Positions 50,137-59,424 of a stretch of DNA of 64,000 bases are shown here, in pieces. Below the pieces are notes generated by a model. It was not told where the DNA came from. It did no database searches and worked only from the letters and a program-made list of their open reading frames with translations. The position numbers were made by a program, and so were the translations under genes. Source of the stretch: UBA6522 sp965221035 (GTDB lineage: Bacteria; Pseudomonadota; Gammaproteobacteria; Steroidobacterales; Rariloculaceae); contig OZ244860.1 in the NCBI GenBank assembly GCA_965221035.1, positions 2,356,001 through 2,420,000 on the forward strand, given 5' to 3'. Position 1 is the stretch's first letter; every line of letters begins with the position of its first letter.

Positions 50137-50750
50137 GAACTTGCCGCCGGAAACCAGGTTCGCAAGGTTTGTTTCAGATCCTGAAATGCGGGGCATGCGC
50201 AGCCGCTCAACGAGACCTTGTCCGCCAATACACCGAACAACGCGGCGGAGACTCGCCTACCCTTCTTCGCCAGTGCGGCGCCCATGGCTTCCTTCGGGTT
50301 GGGAGGTTTCCCGTTTTCCTTTGGCCAGTGACCTCCTTTATGCAACCAACCCTTGAGTTCGCCATAACTGTTCCAGCCTAGCACTTGGGGAACGTTGTCC
50401 GACCCGCTCCAGACCCAGTTTTCCAGTTCAGGCTCGATCACGATGGCTTTTGACCTGTTTTCCCATCCGTTGAGAGACAGGTCCCGTTCGACGTCGCGCT
50501 CAATCTGATCCCTTGGCGCGTCGTCCCGTCCACAGCCGTCCCGTTCGAATACGATCAATGCATGTTGATACTCACGAAGGTGTGGGCGCAGTCGCCTGAC
50601 TGCATCGGTTCGGCACCCGGGGTCGCGGTGCCGATGTCGTGTAACGGCGTATTCAATCGGGCGAATGCCGAGTGCTTGATGACGTTTCAACAGTTGTTCT
50701 ACTGTCGTAAGCATGTCCTGGTCGGCGACCAGGACGAACAAGTCCTTCAT
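50133..50750 (-). CDS. TOPRIM-like partner of an AAA ATPase, probable defence effector
   Basis: A 205-residue protein of a family that pairs with AAA ATPases. LFVLVADQDM (4-13), HALIVFERDGCG (63-74) and IVIEPELENWVW (103-114) place acidic residues as in TOPRIM-type metal sites, which would make it a nuclease or related phosphodiesterase. NPKEAMGAAL and a C-terminal CACPAFQDLKQTLRTWF follow. Its ATG at 50750 overlaps the stop of the ATPase gene, and its own stop overlaps the next ATPase remnant, so the four genes form one coupled unit. The family assignment is from memory and the enzymatic role is inference. Confidence 0.6.
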   Translation of the reverse strand: MKDLFVLVADQDMLTTVEQLLKRHQALGIRPIEYAVTRHRHRDPGCRTDAVRRLRPHLREYQHALIVFERDGCGRDDAPRDQIERDVERDLSLNGWENRSKAIVIEPELENWVWSGSDNVPQVLGWNSYGELKGWLHKGGHWPKENGKPPNPKEAMGAALAKKGRRVSAALFGVLADKVSLSGCACPAFQDLKQTLRTWFPAASS

Positions 50751-51925
50751 CCCAAAATCTCCGACGCGAAAAGGAGATCGACATCGGCAGCGCTGCGCCA
50801 ATGGGAGAGCCGGGGATGCTGGTCGCCTGGAATGATCTCCGCCGCGCCTTCGTCGTTCCTGCTGAAACAAAGCACATTCTCGGGTTTGGTGCACATGAGC
50901 AGTTCGGGGGAATGCGATGCGATAAGCACTTGCGAGTCCCACATTGACGAGAGCGATTGATAGACCGTCTCAACGGCCAATGGATGAATTCCATTTTCCG
51001 GCTCCTCCAACAGATAGATGAAATCGGAGTCCGGCAGGTAGGCAATGAGGGTCAGTGCGAGCAACCGCAGGGTTCCTTCGGAAACGGACCATGATGGAAC
51101 TTCGACACCGTTCGCGTACTGGATCATGAGGTAAGCATGGCGGTCGTCTTCCCTCTCGACGACCCGAATGTCACGTAGATCGCGGATTGCCGTTCGAACA
51201 TGGTCGAGCCATTTTTCGAAGCGGTTCCCAGCGTCGTTGCGAAGTCGCTGAATGGCCCAAGGCAAATTGGATCCATCGGGCAAGATTGGGCCGTTTAGGG
51301 CCTTTGGCCGACTCGCTCGTCGTAAGAGTTTTCCGTCAAGAAACACGACCCGAAAGCGGTCGCAGAGCATCTGGGACAAGTGCTTGGCTGGGAATCTCCC
51401 GACACTGGGGCTTAGATTGAGCATGGAGCGCCCAGGTCCAAAAGTTTCCCTCATATCAATCAGCCCACGGACGGGGAGCTCATTGCTATTAGGGAAAGAC
51501 AAGCAGATTGAATCCGGAATAGATTCGCTCTCAGTTGAGATTGAGGCGGGTTGGTCGGTAACAATCAGGGACTCCCTGAGAATTGGCGTGACATCGTTTC
51601 CTTCATCGACCATCAGCTCATACCGAATTCTGCTGACCTCTCTATTGTCTAGCGGGCCGAGATCATCCGGGTTGTCGAACTCCAATGCCAATTCGAACCG
51701 CACATTCTTCCACGGTCTGCCCCACACTAAATCCTGAAAGTTGTTTGTGCGTTCGTCTACAGCGTGGTCGAACCCGCCCGATATCAAGTCCCCCACGAAT
51801 GCAATCGCATCGAACAGAGCGCTCTTGCCACTACCATTCGGCCCGACCAGCACATGGAACCGGTCGAGTTCCAAATCCACATACCGCAGACAGCGGAAAT
51901 TCAATGCTTGAATCCGGCGTAGCAT
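50747..51925 (-). CDS. AAA ATPase of a two-gene defence-like module
   Basis: A 392-residue RecF/OLD-like ATPase. Walker A is VLVGPNGSGKSALFDAI (residues 28-35 core), the signature is SWSVSEGTLRLLALTL, Walker B reads FIYLLEEPENGIHPLA, and the H-loop region is LIASHSPELLMCT. The N-terminus IQALNFRCLRYVDLEL is typical of AAA_15/AAA_21. With its TOPRIM-like partner it resembles PARIS-, Gabija- and OLD-type anti-phage pairs without being a clear member of one. The base composition looks less GC-rich than flanking genes, consistent with transfer. It is first in its operon. Confidence 0.8.
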   Translation of the reverse strand: MLRRIQALNFRCLRYVDLELDRFHVLVGPNGSGKSALFDAIAFVGDLISGGFDHAVDERTNNFQDLVWGRPWKNVRFELALEFDNPDDLGPLDNREVSRIRYELMVDEGNDVTPILRESLIVTDQPASISTESESIPDSICLSFPNSNELPVRGLIDMRETFGPGRSMLNLSPSVGRFPAKHLSQMLCDRFRVVFLDGKLLRRASRPKALNGPILPDGSNLPWAIQRLRNDAGNRFEKWLDHVRTAIRDLRDIRVVEREDDRHAYLMIQYANGVEVPSWSVSEGTLRLLALTLIAYLPDSDFIYLLEEPENGIHPLAVETVYQSLSSMWDSQVLIASHSPELLMCTKPENVLCFSRNDEGAAEIIPGDQHPRLSHWRSAADVDLLFASEILG

Positions 51926-52005
51926 GGCGGAATCCTACAACATCGCCTGCCTACGCGACGGGACGAAGCGCGGGTAGTGTCGGAGCTGCGATCTGCCCCT
52001 TCCGT

Positions 52006-53502
52006 TCACCCCAACCCCAACTCGCTCCACATCCGGTCAACCCGTTCCACGACTTCGGGCGACATGCGGATGGGCCTGCCCCACTCGCGTTGCGTCTCGC
52101 CGGGCCACTTGTTGGTGGCGTCGAAACCCATTTTCGATCCCAGGCCGGCGACGGGCGAGGCGAAGTCCAGGTAGTCCATGGGCGTTGATTCCACCATCAC
52201 GGTATCCCGCACCGGATCCATGCGGGTGCTGACCGCCCAGATGACATCCGGCCAATTGCGTGCATCGATATCGTCGTTCACGACGATCACCAGTTTCGTG
52301 TAGAGAAACTGGCGCAGGTACGACCACACACCGAACATGATGCGCCGCGCGTGCCCCGGGTACTGCTTGCGGATGCTGACCACGGCGATACGGTAGGAGC
52401 AGGCCTCGCTGGGCAGGTGGAAATCCACGATTTCGGGAAACTGGGTCTTGAGGATCGGCACGAACACGTCGTTCAGCGCAAGTCCCAGAACGGACGGCTC
52501 GTCGGGCGGCCGGCCCGTGTAGGTGGTGTGGTAGATCGGATCGTTCCGGTGGGTGATGCGTTCCACCGTCATCACCGGGAATCGCTCGGCCTCGTTGTAG
52601 TATCCGGTGTGGTCGCCGAACGGGCCTTCCATGGCGTCGTCGCCGGGGGTGATGTGGCCTTCCAGCGTGATTTCGGCGTTGGCGGGGATCTTGAGGTCGG
52701 AGCCCAGGCACTTCACCAGTCGCGTGCGCGCTCCCCGCATGAGTCCGGCGAAGGCGTATTCCGACAGGGTGTCGGGAATCGGCGTGACCGCCGCCAGGAT
52801 GGTGGCCGGGTCCGCGCCGATGCTGACCGCCACCGCGAACGGTTCGTCCGGGTGGCGGGCGCACCATGCCCTGTAATCCGTGGCGCCGCCCCGGTGCGGC
52901 AGCCACCGCATGATGAGGCGGTTTCGGTCGATGACCTGCTGGCGGTAGATACCGACATTCTGCCGCATGCCCACTGCCTCGCCGGTCGGGCTGCGTGTGG
53001 TGGTGAGCCCCCAGGTGATCAGCGGCCCGGCATCCCCGGGCCAGCAGGTCTGGATGGGCCAGGCAGACAGGTCGACATCCTCGCCCTCGATCACGTTCTC
53101 CTGGCAGGGGCCGCTGCGGGAGGTCCGCGGCGCCATCCTGATCACTTCCTTGACCAAGGGCAGCTTTTGCCAGACGTCGCCGGCGCCGCGGGGCGGTTCG
53201 GGCGCGCGGAGCGAGGCAAGTAGCTGACCCAGCTCGCCGAACACGTCGGTGGAATCGGATCCCAATGCGGCGGCGATGCGGCCCGCCGTGCCAAACAGGT
53301 TTCCCAGCGCCCGGACATCGCTTCCAGTCGGATGCGTGAACAGCAGGGCGGGCCCATTCTGCGCCAACGTGCGTCGGCAGACCTCCGTCATTTCCAGGCA
53401 CGGGTCCACCGGCGCGTCGATCCGGCGAAGTTCGCCGCACGCCTCCAGATGGCCCAGAAAGGCCCGCAGATCTTCAAATTTGAATGACGCTTCGGTTCTC
53501 AT
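52006..53502 (-). CDS. ubiD: UbiD family decarboxylase (4-hydroxy-3-polyprenylbenzoate decarboxylase)
   Basis: A 498-residue prenylated-FMN decarboxylase of ubiquinone synthesis. The N-terminal FEDLRAFLGHLEACGELRRI, the PTGSDVRALGNLFGT block, MRQNVGIYRQQVIDRNRLIMRWLPHRGG (prFMN and metal binding) and EGPFGDHTGYYNEAERFPVM with catalytic Glu/Asp residues are all present. Length and C-terminal WSELGLG fit proteobacterial UbiD. UbiX is not in the window. Confidence 0.96.
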   Translation of the reverse strand: MRTEASFKFEDLRAFLGHLEACGELRRIDAPVDPCLEMTEVCRRTLAQNGPALLFTHPTGSDVRALGNLFGTAGRIAAALGSDSTDVFGELGQLLASLRAPEPPRGAGDVWQKLPLVKEVIRMAPRTSRSGPCQENVIEGEDVDLSAWPIQTCWPGDAGPLITWGLTTTRSPTGEAVGMRQNVGIYRQQVIDRNRLIMRWLPHRGGATDYRAWCARHPDEPFAVAVSIGADPATILAAVTPIPDTLSEYAFAGLMRGARTRLVKCLGSDLKIPANAEITLEGHITPGDDAMEGPFGDHTGYYNEAERFPVMTVERITHRNDPIYHTTYTGRPPDEPSVLGLALNDVFVPILKTQFPEIVDFHLPSEACSYRIAVVSIRKQYPGHARRIMFGVWSYLRQFLYTKLVIVVNDDIDARNWPDVIWAVSTRMDPVRDTVMVESTPMDYLDFASPVAGLGSKMGFDATNKWPGETQREWGRPIRMSPEVVERVDRMWSELGLG

Positions 53503-53720
53503 GCGTTGATCGTAGAGCCTTCCGTTGCTTCGCTATCTGCCCGGGTACTCCTTTAATCTATCCCGTCGCAGCTTTCAATCCCTGGGGACTTCGACTTGGT
53601 GACATACGGATTCGGCGGCGCGATTTGCGGGCCGGCGGTAAAATGGCCGGATGATCGCGGCTCGGAGTTCACAAGACTCCTTGAACGCGTGACCAAATCT
53701 AACGAGGTCCTGCCCATCCC

Positions 53721-54560
53721 ATGGAACTGGCTTTCGCAAAAATGCACGGTGCGGGCAACGACTTCATGGTCGCGCGCTGGCCGGAACGGACGAGCCTTCC
53801 CGAAGCCGCCACGGTGCGAGAGTGGGCGGACCGGCGCGCGGGCGTCGGCTTCGACCAACTACTGTTGGTACGCCCGGCCCGAAGCCCGGAGGCCGCGGCG
53901 TTCTACCATGTATTCAACGCGGACGGTAGCGAAGTGCAGCAGTGCGGAAACGGCGTGCGCTGCATCGCCCGGTTCCTGTCAAAGAGTGAGCGCGACGAAA
54001 CCTTGCTACTGGAAAGCCGGGCCGGCAAGGTGGAGGCCCGGCTGGCCGCGGACGGTCAGGTCAGCGTCAACCTGGGTGAGCCTGATTTCGCACCGGACGT
54101 GCTGCCCTTTCGCGCCAAACCGGCGGCCCGCCACCATCCGGCCACCCGCCACCACCTGGACCTGAACGACGAAACCATCGAATTCGGCGCGGTTTCCCTT
54201 GGCAATCCCCATGCCGTCATCCCGGTGGATTCGTTGCGTTCGGCACGGGTCGGTATAATCGGCCCGCAACTGCAATCACACCCATCGTTCCCGGAGGGCG
54301 TCAATGTGGGCTTCGTGGAGTTTCGTGATGCGGCGACCATCCGGCTGCGTGTTTTCGAACGCGGCGCGGGCGAGACGGAGGCCTGCGGTACCGGAGCGGC
54401 CGCGGCGGCGGCGGTCGGCAGGCTCTGGGGTGAGCTGGGCGACGCCGTGAGAGTGGAAGTCAAAGGGGGCGTACTGCATACGTCCTGGCCGGGCCCGGGA
54501 CATCCGATCTGGTTGCGCGGGCCGGCCGTTCGCACATTCGAGGGGCGATTGCGGGCATGA
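53721..54560 (+). CDS. dapF: Diaminopimelate epimerase
   Basis: A 279-residue cofactor-free epimerase converting LL- to meso-diaminopimelate for lysine and peptidoglycan. The two catalytic cysteines are Cys75 in QQCGNGVRC and the one in GETEACGTGAAAAAAV. FAKMHGAGNDFMV opens the protein. A small repeat ARHHPATRHH near residue 135 is a local insertion. The 218 bases before it (53503-53720) hold no gene I can support. First gene of dapF-DUF484-xerC. Confidence 0.97.
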   Translation: MELAFAKMHGAGNDFMVARWPERTSLPEAATVREWADRRAGVGFDQLLLVRPARSPEAAAFYHVFNADGSEVQQCGNGVRCIARFLSKSERDETLLLESRAGKVEARLAADGQVSVNLGEPDFAPDVLPFRAKPAARHHPATRHHLDLNDETIEFGAVSLGNPHAVIPVDSLRSARVGIIGPQLQSHPSFPEGVNVGFVEFRDAATIRLRVFERGAGETEACGTGAAAAAAVGRLWGELGDAVRVEVKGGVLHTSWPGPGHPIWLRGPAVRTFEGRLRA

Positions 54561-55303
54561 CGCGGCAGGGCAAGAAAGCAACCGTGTCAAGCAAGTTGTC
54601 CGACCGCGACGTGGCCGAATTCCTGCGCTCCCACCCGGATTTCTTCGAGCGCCACCCGAAAGTCCTTCTCGACATGGAACTTCACCATCGGCCGGGCCGC
54701 GCCGCGGTCTCACTGGTGCAACGCCAGATGGAGATGCTGCGGAAGCGAAACGGGGAAATGCACGCGCAACTCAAGGAGATCGTGGCCGTCGCCAGGGACA
54801 ACCAGGAACTGGTGGAGAAGATCCACCGACTGGCCGTCTCGCTGCTGGCCGAGGTTGACGTTGAACGGCGAGCCAGAATGCTCAAGGCGCGGTTGAGGGA
54901 CGATTTCCAGGCAAGGAACTCGGTGGTGCTATTGTTCAGTGCGCCGTTCGCCGTGACCGGTCAGGACCGATTCCTAAAGATCGTTGATCGCCGGGACCCA
55001 AGGCTGAAGTCGTTTGCGGGCGTGCTGAAGTCCGACGAACCCCTTTGCGTCCGGCTGCGCCCCGCGCAGAGACGTTTTGTGTTTGACGATGCGGACGCGG
55101 ACCTGAATTCGGCGGCGCTGATCCCCCTGGGCGGACATGCGAAACACGGGTTGATGGTTATCGGCAGCCCAGACCCAGACCATTTTCATCCGGGCAAGAG
55201 CACGGACTACCTGATGCGTCTGGGCGATGTCGTATCGACGGCGCTGTGCGCAAGCCGTCTGGCACGGGATGTGAGGAACGGCCCCAAGGCCAGTGGAACC
55301 TGA
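54557..55303 (+). CDS. DUF484 family protein
   Basis: A 248-residue GAF-like protein of the DUF484 family found between dapF and xerC in gammaproteobacteria. SDRDVAEFLRSHPDFFERHPKVL and PGRAAVSLVQRQMEMLRKRNGEM are the conserved N-terminal helices; the C-terminal half is a GAF fold. Role unknown. It overlaps dapF by four bases and xerC by eleven. Confidence 0.92.
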   Translation: MTRQGKKATVSSKLSDRDVAEFLRSHPDFFERHPKVLLDMELHHRPGRAAVSLVQRQMEMLRKRNGEMHAQLKEIVAVARDNQELVEKIHRLAVSLLAEVDVERRARMLKARLRDDFQARNSVVLLFSAPFAVTGQDRFLKIVDRRDPRLKSFAGVLKSDEPLCVRLRPAQRRFVFDDADADLNSAALIPLGGHAKHGLMVIGSPDPDHFHPGKSTDYLMRLGDVVSTALCASRLARDVRNGPKASGT

Positions 55304-56255
55304 ACATCGAATCGATGCCTACTTGCGGCATCTTGAAACCGAACGGCGGCTCTCGCCACACACCTTGAGCGCATACCGGCGCGATCTGGAGTCCCTGACC
55401 CGCTTCGCCCGCCGACAGTCCATCCCGTTGGAAGGGCTGGACTCCCAAGGGGTTCGCCGGTTTACCGCGGAGTGCCATCGCCGTGGCCTGAGCGCCCGTA
55501 GCGTTTCCCGCCGACTGTCCGCCGTGCGCTGCTTCTTCGCCTGGCTGGTGCGGTCCCGGGTGGTCGGCTCGAACCCGGCGGTCGGCGTTCAGCCCCCCAG
55601 GCCGAAGCGACGGTTGCCGTCGACCCTGGATGCCGACCAGATGGCGAGTCTGCTCGGGTCCGACGGCGCGGATGCGGCACCGCCGGACGGTCGCGTCAAC
55701 GTGGCGGATAATCCGCTGATGGCAAGGGACCGCGCCATTCTCGAATTGTTCTATTCGTCCGGTCTAAGGCTCGCGGAACTGGCGGGACTGGATTGGGCCG
55801 ATGTGGATCTCGCCGACCGGACGGTGCGGGTGACCGGCAAGGGCGGCAAGGTTCGCGTCGTGCCGGTGGGCGCCGCGGCGCTGCGGGCGTTGCGAAGCTG
55901 GCTTGCGGTACGCGGCGAAATCGCCTCGCTTGGTGAAACGGCGGTCTTCGTCAGCCGGCGGGGAACGAGGCTGGCCCCGAGGACCGTGCAGCAGCGGGTC
56001 CGCGTGTGGGCGCGGCGCCAAGGCACTCCGGTGGGCGTGCATCCGCACATGCTCAGGCACTCCTTCGCCAGCCACATGCTCGAATCCAGCGGCGATCTGC
56101 GCGCGGTGCAGGAACTCCTCGGCCACGCCAGCATTTCCACCACGCAGGTGTATACCCACCTTGATTTTCAGCATCTGGCCCAGATATACGACAAGGCGCA
56201 CCCCAGGGCGAAGCGCCGGCGAGAAACCTCCGCCGGCGATGACCGCAAGGACTGA
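55293..56255 (+). CDS. xerC: Site-specific tyrosine recombinase XerC
   Basis: A 320-residue recombinase that with XerD resolves chromosome dimers at dif. The N-terminal SAM-like domain carries RLSPHTLSAYRRDLESL. Catalytic residues are the Arg in SGLRLAELAGLDWADVD, the Lys in VTGKGGKVRVVP, HMLRHSFASHML (His and Arg), LGHASISTTQVYTH (His and the Tyr nucleophile). GTG start at 55293 inside the DUF484 gene. Confidence 0.96.
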   Translation: MEPEHRIDAYLRHLETERRLSPHTLSAYRRDLESLTRFARRQSIPLEGLDSQGVRRFTAECHRRGLSARSVSRRLSAVRCFFAWLVRSRVVGSNPAVGVQPPRPKRRLPSTLDADQMASLLGSDGADAAPPDGRVNVADNPLMARDRAILELFYSSGLRLAELAGLDWADVDLADRTVRVTGKGGKVRVVPVGAAALRALRSWLAVRGEIASLGETAVFVSRRGTRLAPRTVQQRVRVWARRQGTPVGVHPHMLRHSFASHMLESSGDLRAVQELLGHASISTTQVYTHLDFQHLAQIYDKAHPRAKRRRETSAGDDRKD

Positions 56256-56321
56256 CCAGTAGCCTCTCGGTGAAATTCGGCGTGGCGTTTGCCAAGGGAC
56301 GCCGGGTGGCGCATGGGGCGC

Positions 56322-56867
56322 ATGGCGGAAAACGAAGTGCAGGATAACCACGCAACGACCATCGTCTGTGTCCGGCGTTCCGGCCGGCTGGCCATGGGCG
56401 GTGACGGCCAGGTCACGCTGGGCGACAAGGTCATGAAGGGGAACGCCCGCAAGGTGCGTCGACTGCACGACGACAAAGTACTGGCGGGTTTCGCCGGCGG
56501 CACCGCCGACGCATTCACCCTGTTCGAACTGTTCGAGAAGAAACTCGACCAATACGGAAATCTGACTCGCGCGGCCATCGAACTGGCCAAGGACTGGCGC
56601 ACCGACCGCATGTTGCGGCGGCTGGAAGCGATGATGGTGGTTGCCGACCGTTCCAAGACGCTGCTGATTTCCGGAACCGGCGACCTGATCGAGCCTGAAC
56701 GGGAAGTGCTGGCTATCGGCTCCGGTGGAGCGTACTGTCAGGCGGCCGCGCGGGCCCTGCTGGAGAACACCGAGCTGGATGCCCGCAGCATCGTCGAGAA
56801 ATCGTTGGCCATCGCCGGCGAGATCTGCATTTACACCAATGCCTCGATCACCATCGAGGAACTGTAG
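56322..56867 (+). CDS. hslV: ATP-dependent protease subunit HslV with short propeptide
   Basis: A proteasome-like threonine peptidase, 181 residues. The catalytic N-terminal Thr is that of NHA-TTIVCVRRSGRLAMGGDGQVTLG, so eleven residues (MAENEVQDNHA) must be removed for activity, as in Xanthomonas-type HslV that also ends its leader in HA. KGNARKVRRLHDDKVLAGFAGG is conserved. An ATG at 56313 would add three residues. It forms the HslUV protease with the downstream gene. Confidence 0.95.
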   Translation: MAENEVQDNHATTIVCVRRSGRLAMGGDGQVTLGDKVMKGNARKVRRLHDDKVLAGFAGGTADAFTLFELFEKKLDQYGNLTRAAIELAKDWRTDRMLRRLEAMMVVADRSKTLLISGTGDLIEPEREVLAIGSGGAYCQAAARALLENTELDARSIVEKSLAIAGEICIYTNASITIEEL

Positions 56868-56966
56868 GCACCCCGGACGCCAAGGGCTCCGGAACCGTCA
56901 TCGTTCAACCTGGGGATCGGCCATGAACTCGGACTTTGATGCGCTCCAGGCGCGGGGAGAGCCCCA

Positions 56967-58271
56967 ATGTCGATGACACCCAGGGAAATCGCCCAGGAAC
57001 TGGACAAGCACATCATCGGCCAGGATGACGCCAAGCGCGCCGTGGCCATCGCGCTTCGCAATCGTTGGCGGCGCACGCAGGTGGGTGAGCCCCTGGGCAG
57101 CGAGATTACTCCGAAGAACATCCTCATGATCGGCCCCACCGGGGTGGGCAAGACGGAAATCGCCCGGCGCCTGGCACGTCTCGCCCACGCGCCGTTCATC
57201 AAGGTGGAGGCGACCAAGTTCACCGAAGTGGGTTATGTCGGCCGGGAAGTGGACTCGATCATCCGCGATCTGGCCGACATGGCCGTCAAGTTGACCCGTG
57301 AGCAGGAAATTGCCAAGGTCAACCACCGCGCCGAGGATGCCGCCGAAGACCGCCTTCTGGATGTCCTGCTGCCGGGGTCGGACGCGGACGAACAAGGCGA
57401 CACGCGGCAGCGCTTCCGCAAGTTGCTGCGGGAAGGCGAACTGGACGAACGGGAGGTGGAGGTCGACGTTCAGGCGCCCCGGATCGGCGTGGAGATCATG
57501 GCGCCGCCGGGCATGGAAGACATGACGAGCCAGTTGCAGAGCCTCTTCCAGAACGTTTCCTCCGGTCGGCGCAGCACGCGCAAGCTCAGGGTGCGCGATG
57601 CGCTGCGGCAGCTGACCGACGAAGAAGCCGGCAAGATGATCAACGAGGAGGAGATCAAGCTCAAGGCGCTGCATGCCGTGGAGCAGAACGGCATCGTTTT
57701 CCTGGACGAGATCGACAAGGTCGCACGCCGTTCGGATACCCTCGGCGCGGATGTTTCCCGGGAAGGCGTGCAGCGGGACCTGCTGCCGCTGGTCGAAGGC
57801 TGCACGGTCAGCACGCGCTACGGGATGATCCGAACGGATCACGTATTGTTCATCGCCTCGGGTGCGTTCAATGTCGCCAAGCCTTCCGACCTGATCCCCG
57901 AACTCCAGGGACGCTTCCCGATCCGGGTCGAACTGGACGCGTTGAACGCCGAAGATTTCGTGCGCATCCTCACCGAACCGGACGCGTCGCTGACGGAGCA
58001 GTACGCGGCGCTGATGGCCACCGAAAGAGTCGAGCTGATCTTTGATCCCTCCGGCGTCAAGCGGGTCGCCGAAGTCGCCTTTCAGGTCAACGAGCGTACC
58101 GAAAACATCGGCGCGCGGCGGCTGCATACGGTCATGGAACGGCTGCTGGAGTCGGTTTCCTTCGAAGCGGCGGACCGTGGGGGACAGACCATGGTCGTGG
58201 ACGAGGACTACGTGAACGAACACCTGGGTGAACTGGTTCAGGATGAGGACCTGACCCGGTATATCCTGTAG
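56967..58271 (+). CDS. hslU: ATP-dependent protease ATPase subunit HslU
   Basis: A 434-residue AAA+ unfoldase for HslV. TPREIAQELDKHIIGQDDAKRAVAIALRNRWRR and Walker A MIGPTGVGKTEIARRLA open the protein, Walker B is GIVFLDEIDKVA, and FQVNERTENIGARRLHTVMERLLE is the sensor region. The C-terminus RYIL is the tail that inserts into HslV. An I-domain occupies about residues 105-235. Confidence 0.98.
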   Translation: MSMTPREIAQELDKHIIGQDDAKRAVAIALRNRWRRTQVGEPLGSEITPKNILMIGPTGVGKTEIARRLARLAHAPFIKVEATKFTEVGYVGREVDSIIRDLADMAVKLTREQEIAKVNHRAEDAAEDRLLDVLLPGSDADEQGDTRQRFRKLLREGELDEREVEVDVQAPRIGVEIMAPPGMEDMTSQLQSLFQNVSSGRRSTRKLRVRDALRQLTDEEAGKMINEEEIKLKALHAVEQNGIVFLDEIDKVARRSDTLGADVSREGVQRDLLPLVEGCTVSTRYGMIRTDHVLFIASGAFNVAKPSDLIPELQGRFPIRVELDALNAEDFVRILTEPDASLTEQYAALMATERVELIFDPSGVKRVAEVAFQVNERTENIGARRLHTVMERLLESVSFEAADRGGQTMVVDEDYVNEHLGELVQDEDLTRYIL

Positions 58272-58282
58272 CGGTTTTCGCC

Positions 58283-58672
58283 GTGTCCGAATCCGACCCC
58301 CATCCCGTCAGTCTGAAACTGCTCCGGCGATCGCGCCGGCTGGAAGTGTGTTTCGAGGACGGCGAATGTTTCGACCTGCCAGCGGAGTACCTGCGCGTTC
58401 ACTCACCTTCGGCGGAAGTAAAGGGCCACGGCGGGGGCGAAGGCGTTCTGGTGACAGGCAAGGAGCGGGTGAATATCGAGCGGATCGAACCGGTAGGGCG
58501 CTACGCCATTCGGCTGGTGTTTGACGACGGCCACGATACCGGCCTGTACACCTGGCCTATACTCTACGGACTTGGCGCCAGGCATCAGGCCAATTGGGCG
58601 CGTTACCTGGAGCGCCTGCGCGAGGCGGGGCATCGGCGAACGGCGGTGGAGGATGGCGGCGAGCGAACATAG
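58283..58672 (+). CDS. DUF971 protein
   Basis: A 129-residue protein whose core is the DUF971 domain, also found at the N-terminus of gamma-butyrobetaine hydroxylases. RSRRLEVCFEDGECFDLPAEYLRVHSPSAEV and DDGHDTGLYTWPILYGLG are diagnostic. Proteins of this family are linked to iron-sulphur assembly in some reports, but its role is unsettled. Starts with GTG 12 bases after hslU and overlaps ubiE by 20 bases, the usual hslU-DUF971-ubiE order. Confidence 0.92.
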   Translation: MSESDPHPVSLKLLRRSRRLEVCFEDGECFDLPAEYLRVHSPSAEVKGHGGGEGVLVTGKERVNIERIEPVGRYAIRLVFDDGHDTGLYTWPILYGLGARHQANWARYLERLREAGHRRTAVEDGGERT

Positions 58673-59417
58673 TTCCGGAGATTTCGTCGATTTCGGATAC
58701 GAACGTGTACCTCCGGGCGAGAAGCGGCGCAGGGTGCGGGGCGTTTTCGACTCGGTGGCCCACCGCTACGATCTCATGAACGACCTCATGTCGGCGGGCC
58801 TGCACCGGCTCTGGAAACGCTTCGCGCTCGCCAGAACCGGGCTTCGGGCGGGGCAGTCGGCTTTGGATGTGGCCGCCGGAAGCGGCGATCTGAGCGAAGG
58901 GATGGCTCGCCAGGTGGGCCCCGCGGGCCGTGTGCTGGTGACCGATATCAACGCCGCGATGCTCGACCTTGGTCGGTCGCGGATGCTCGACGCGGGTCTG
59001 GTCTCCAACGTGAGCTATCTTCAGGCCAACGCCGAACAGCTGCCCTTCTCCGGTCCGGCGTTCGATTGTGTGAGCGTCGGATTCGGGTTGCGGAATGTAA
59101 CCGACAAGCACGCAGCGCTGGCCGAAATGTACCGTGTGCTCAGACCCGGCGGTCGGCTGCTGGTGCTGGAATTCTCCCGGCCGCGGCTGAAGCTGCTGGA
59201 CACGGCCTACGAGGCCTATTGCATGCACGTACTGCCGAAGTTGGGACGATGGGTGGCGGATGATGCCGACAGTTACCGCTACCTGGCGGAATCGATACGC
59301 GTTCACCCTGATCAGGAATCCCTCAAGTCCATGTTGGCCGGTCAGGGGTTCGAACGATGCCGGTACCACAATTTGAGCGGCGGCGTCGTCGCCCTTCACA
59401 TGGGTTTTCGGTTATAG
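58653..59417 (+). CDS. ubiE: Ubiquinone/menaquinone methyltransferase UbiE
   Basis: A 254-residue C-methyltransferase of ubiquinone synthesis. VFDSVAHRYDLMNDLMSAGLHRLWKR, the SAM motif LDVAAGSGDLSEGMA, VTDINAAML and GFGLRNVTDKHAALAEMYRVLRPGGRLLVLEFS are signature stretches. Start ATG 58653 follows GGTGGAGG. Followed by ubiJ after seven bases. Confidence 0.97.
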   Translation: MAASEHSSGDFVDFGYERVPPGEKRRRVRGVFDSVAHRYDLMNDLMSAGLHRLWKRFALARTGLRAGQSALDVAAGSGDLSEGMARQVGPAGRVLVTDINAAMLDLGRSRMLDAGLVSNVSYLQANAEQLPFSGPAFDCVSVGFGLRNVTDKHAALAEMYRVLRPGGRLLVLEFSRPRLKLLDTAYEAYCMHVLPKLGRWVADDADSYRYLAESIRVHPDQESLKSMLAGQGFERCRYHNLSGGVVALHMGFRL

Positions 59418-59424
59418 GCCGACC

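Noticed and set aside
52037..53440. 467-codon minus-strand frame within ubiD
   Set aside because: Frame-shifted shadow of ubiD; rich in Arg, Pro and Gly with no family motif.
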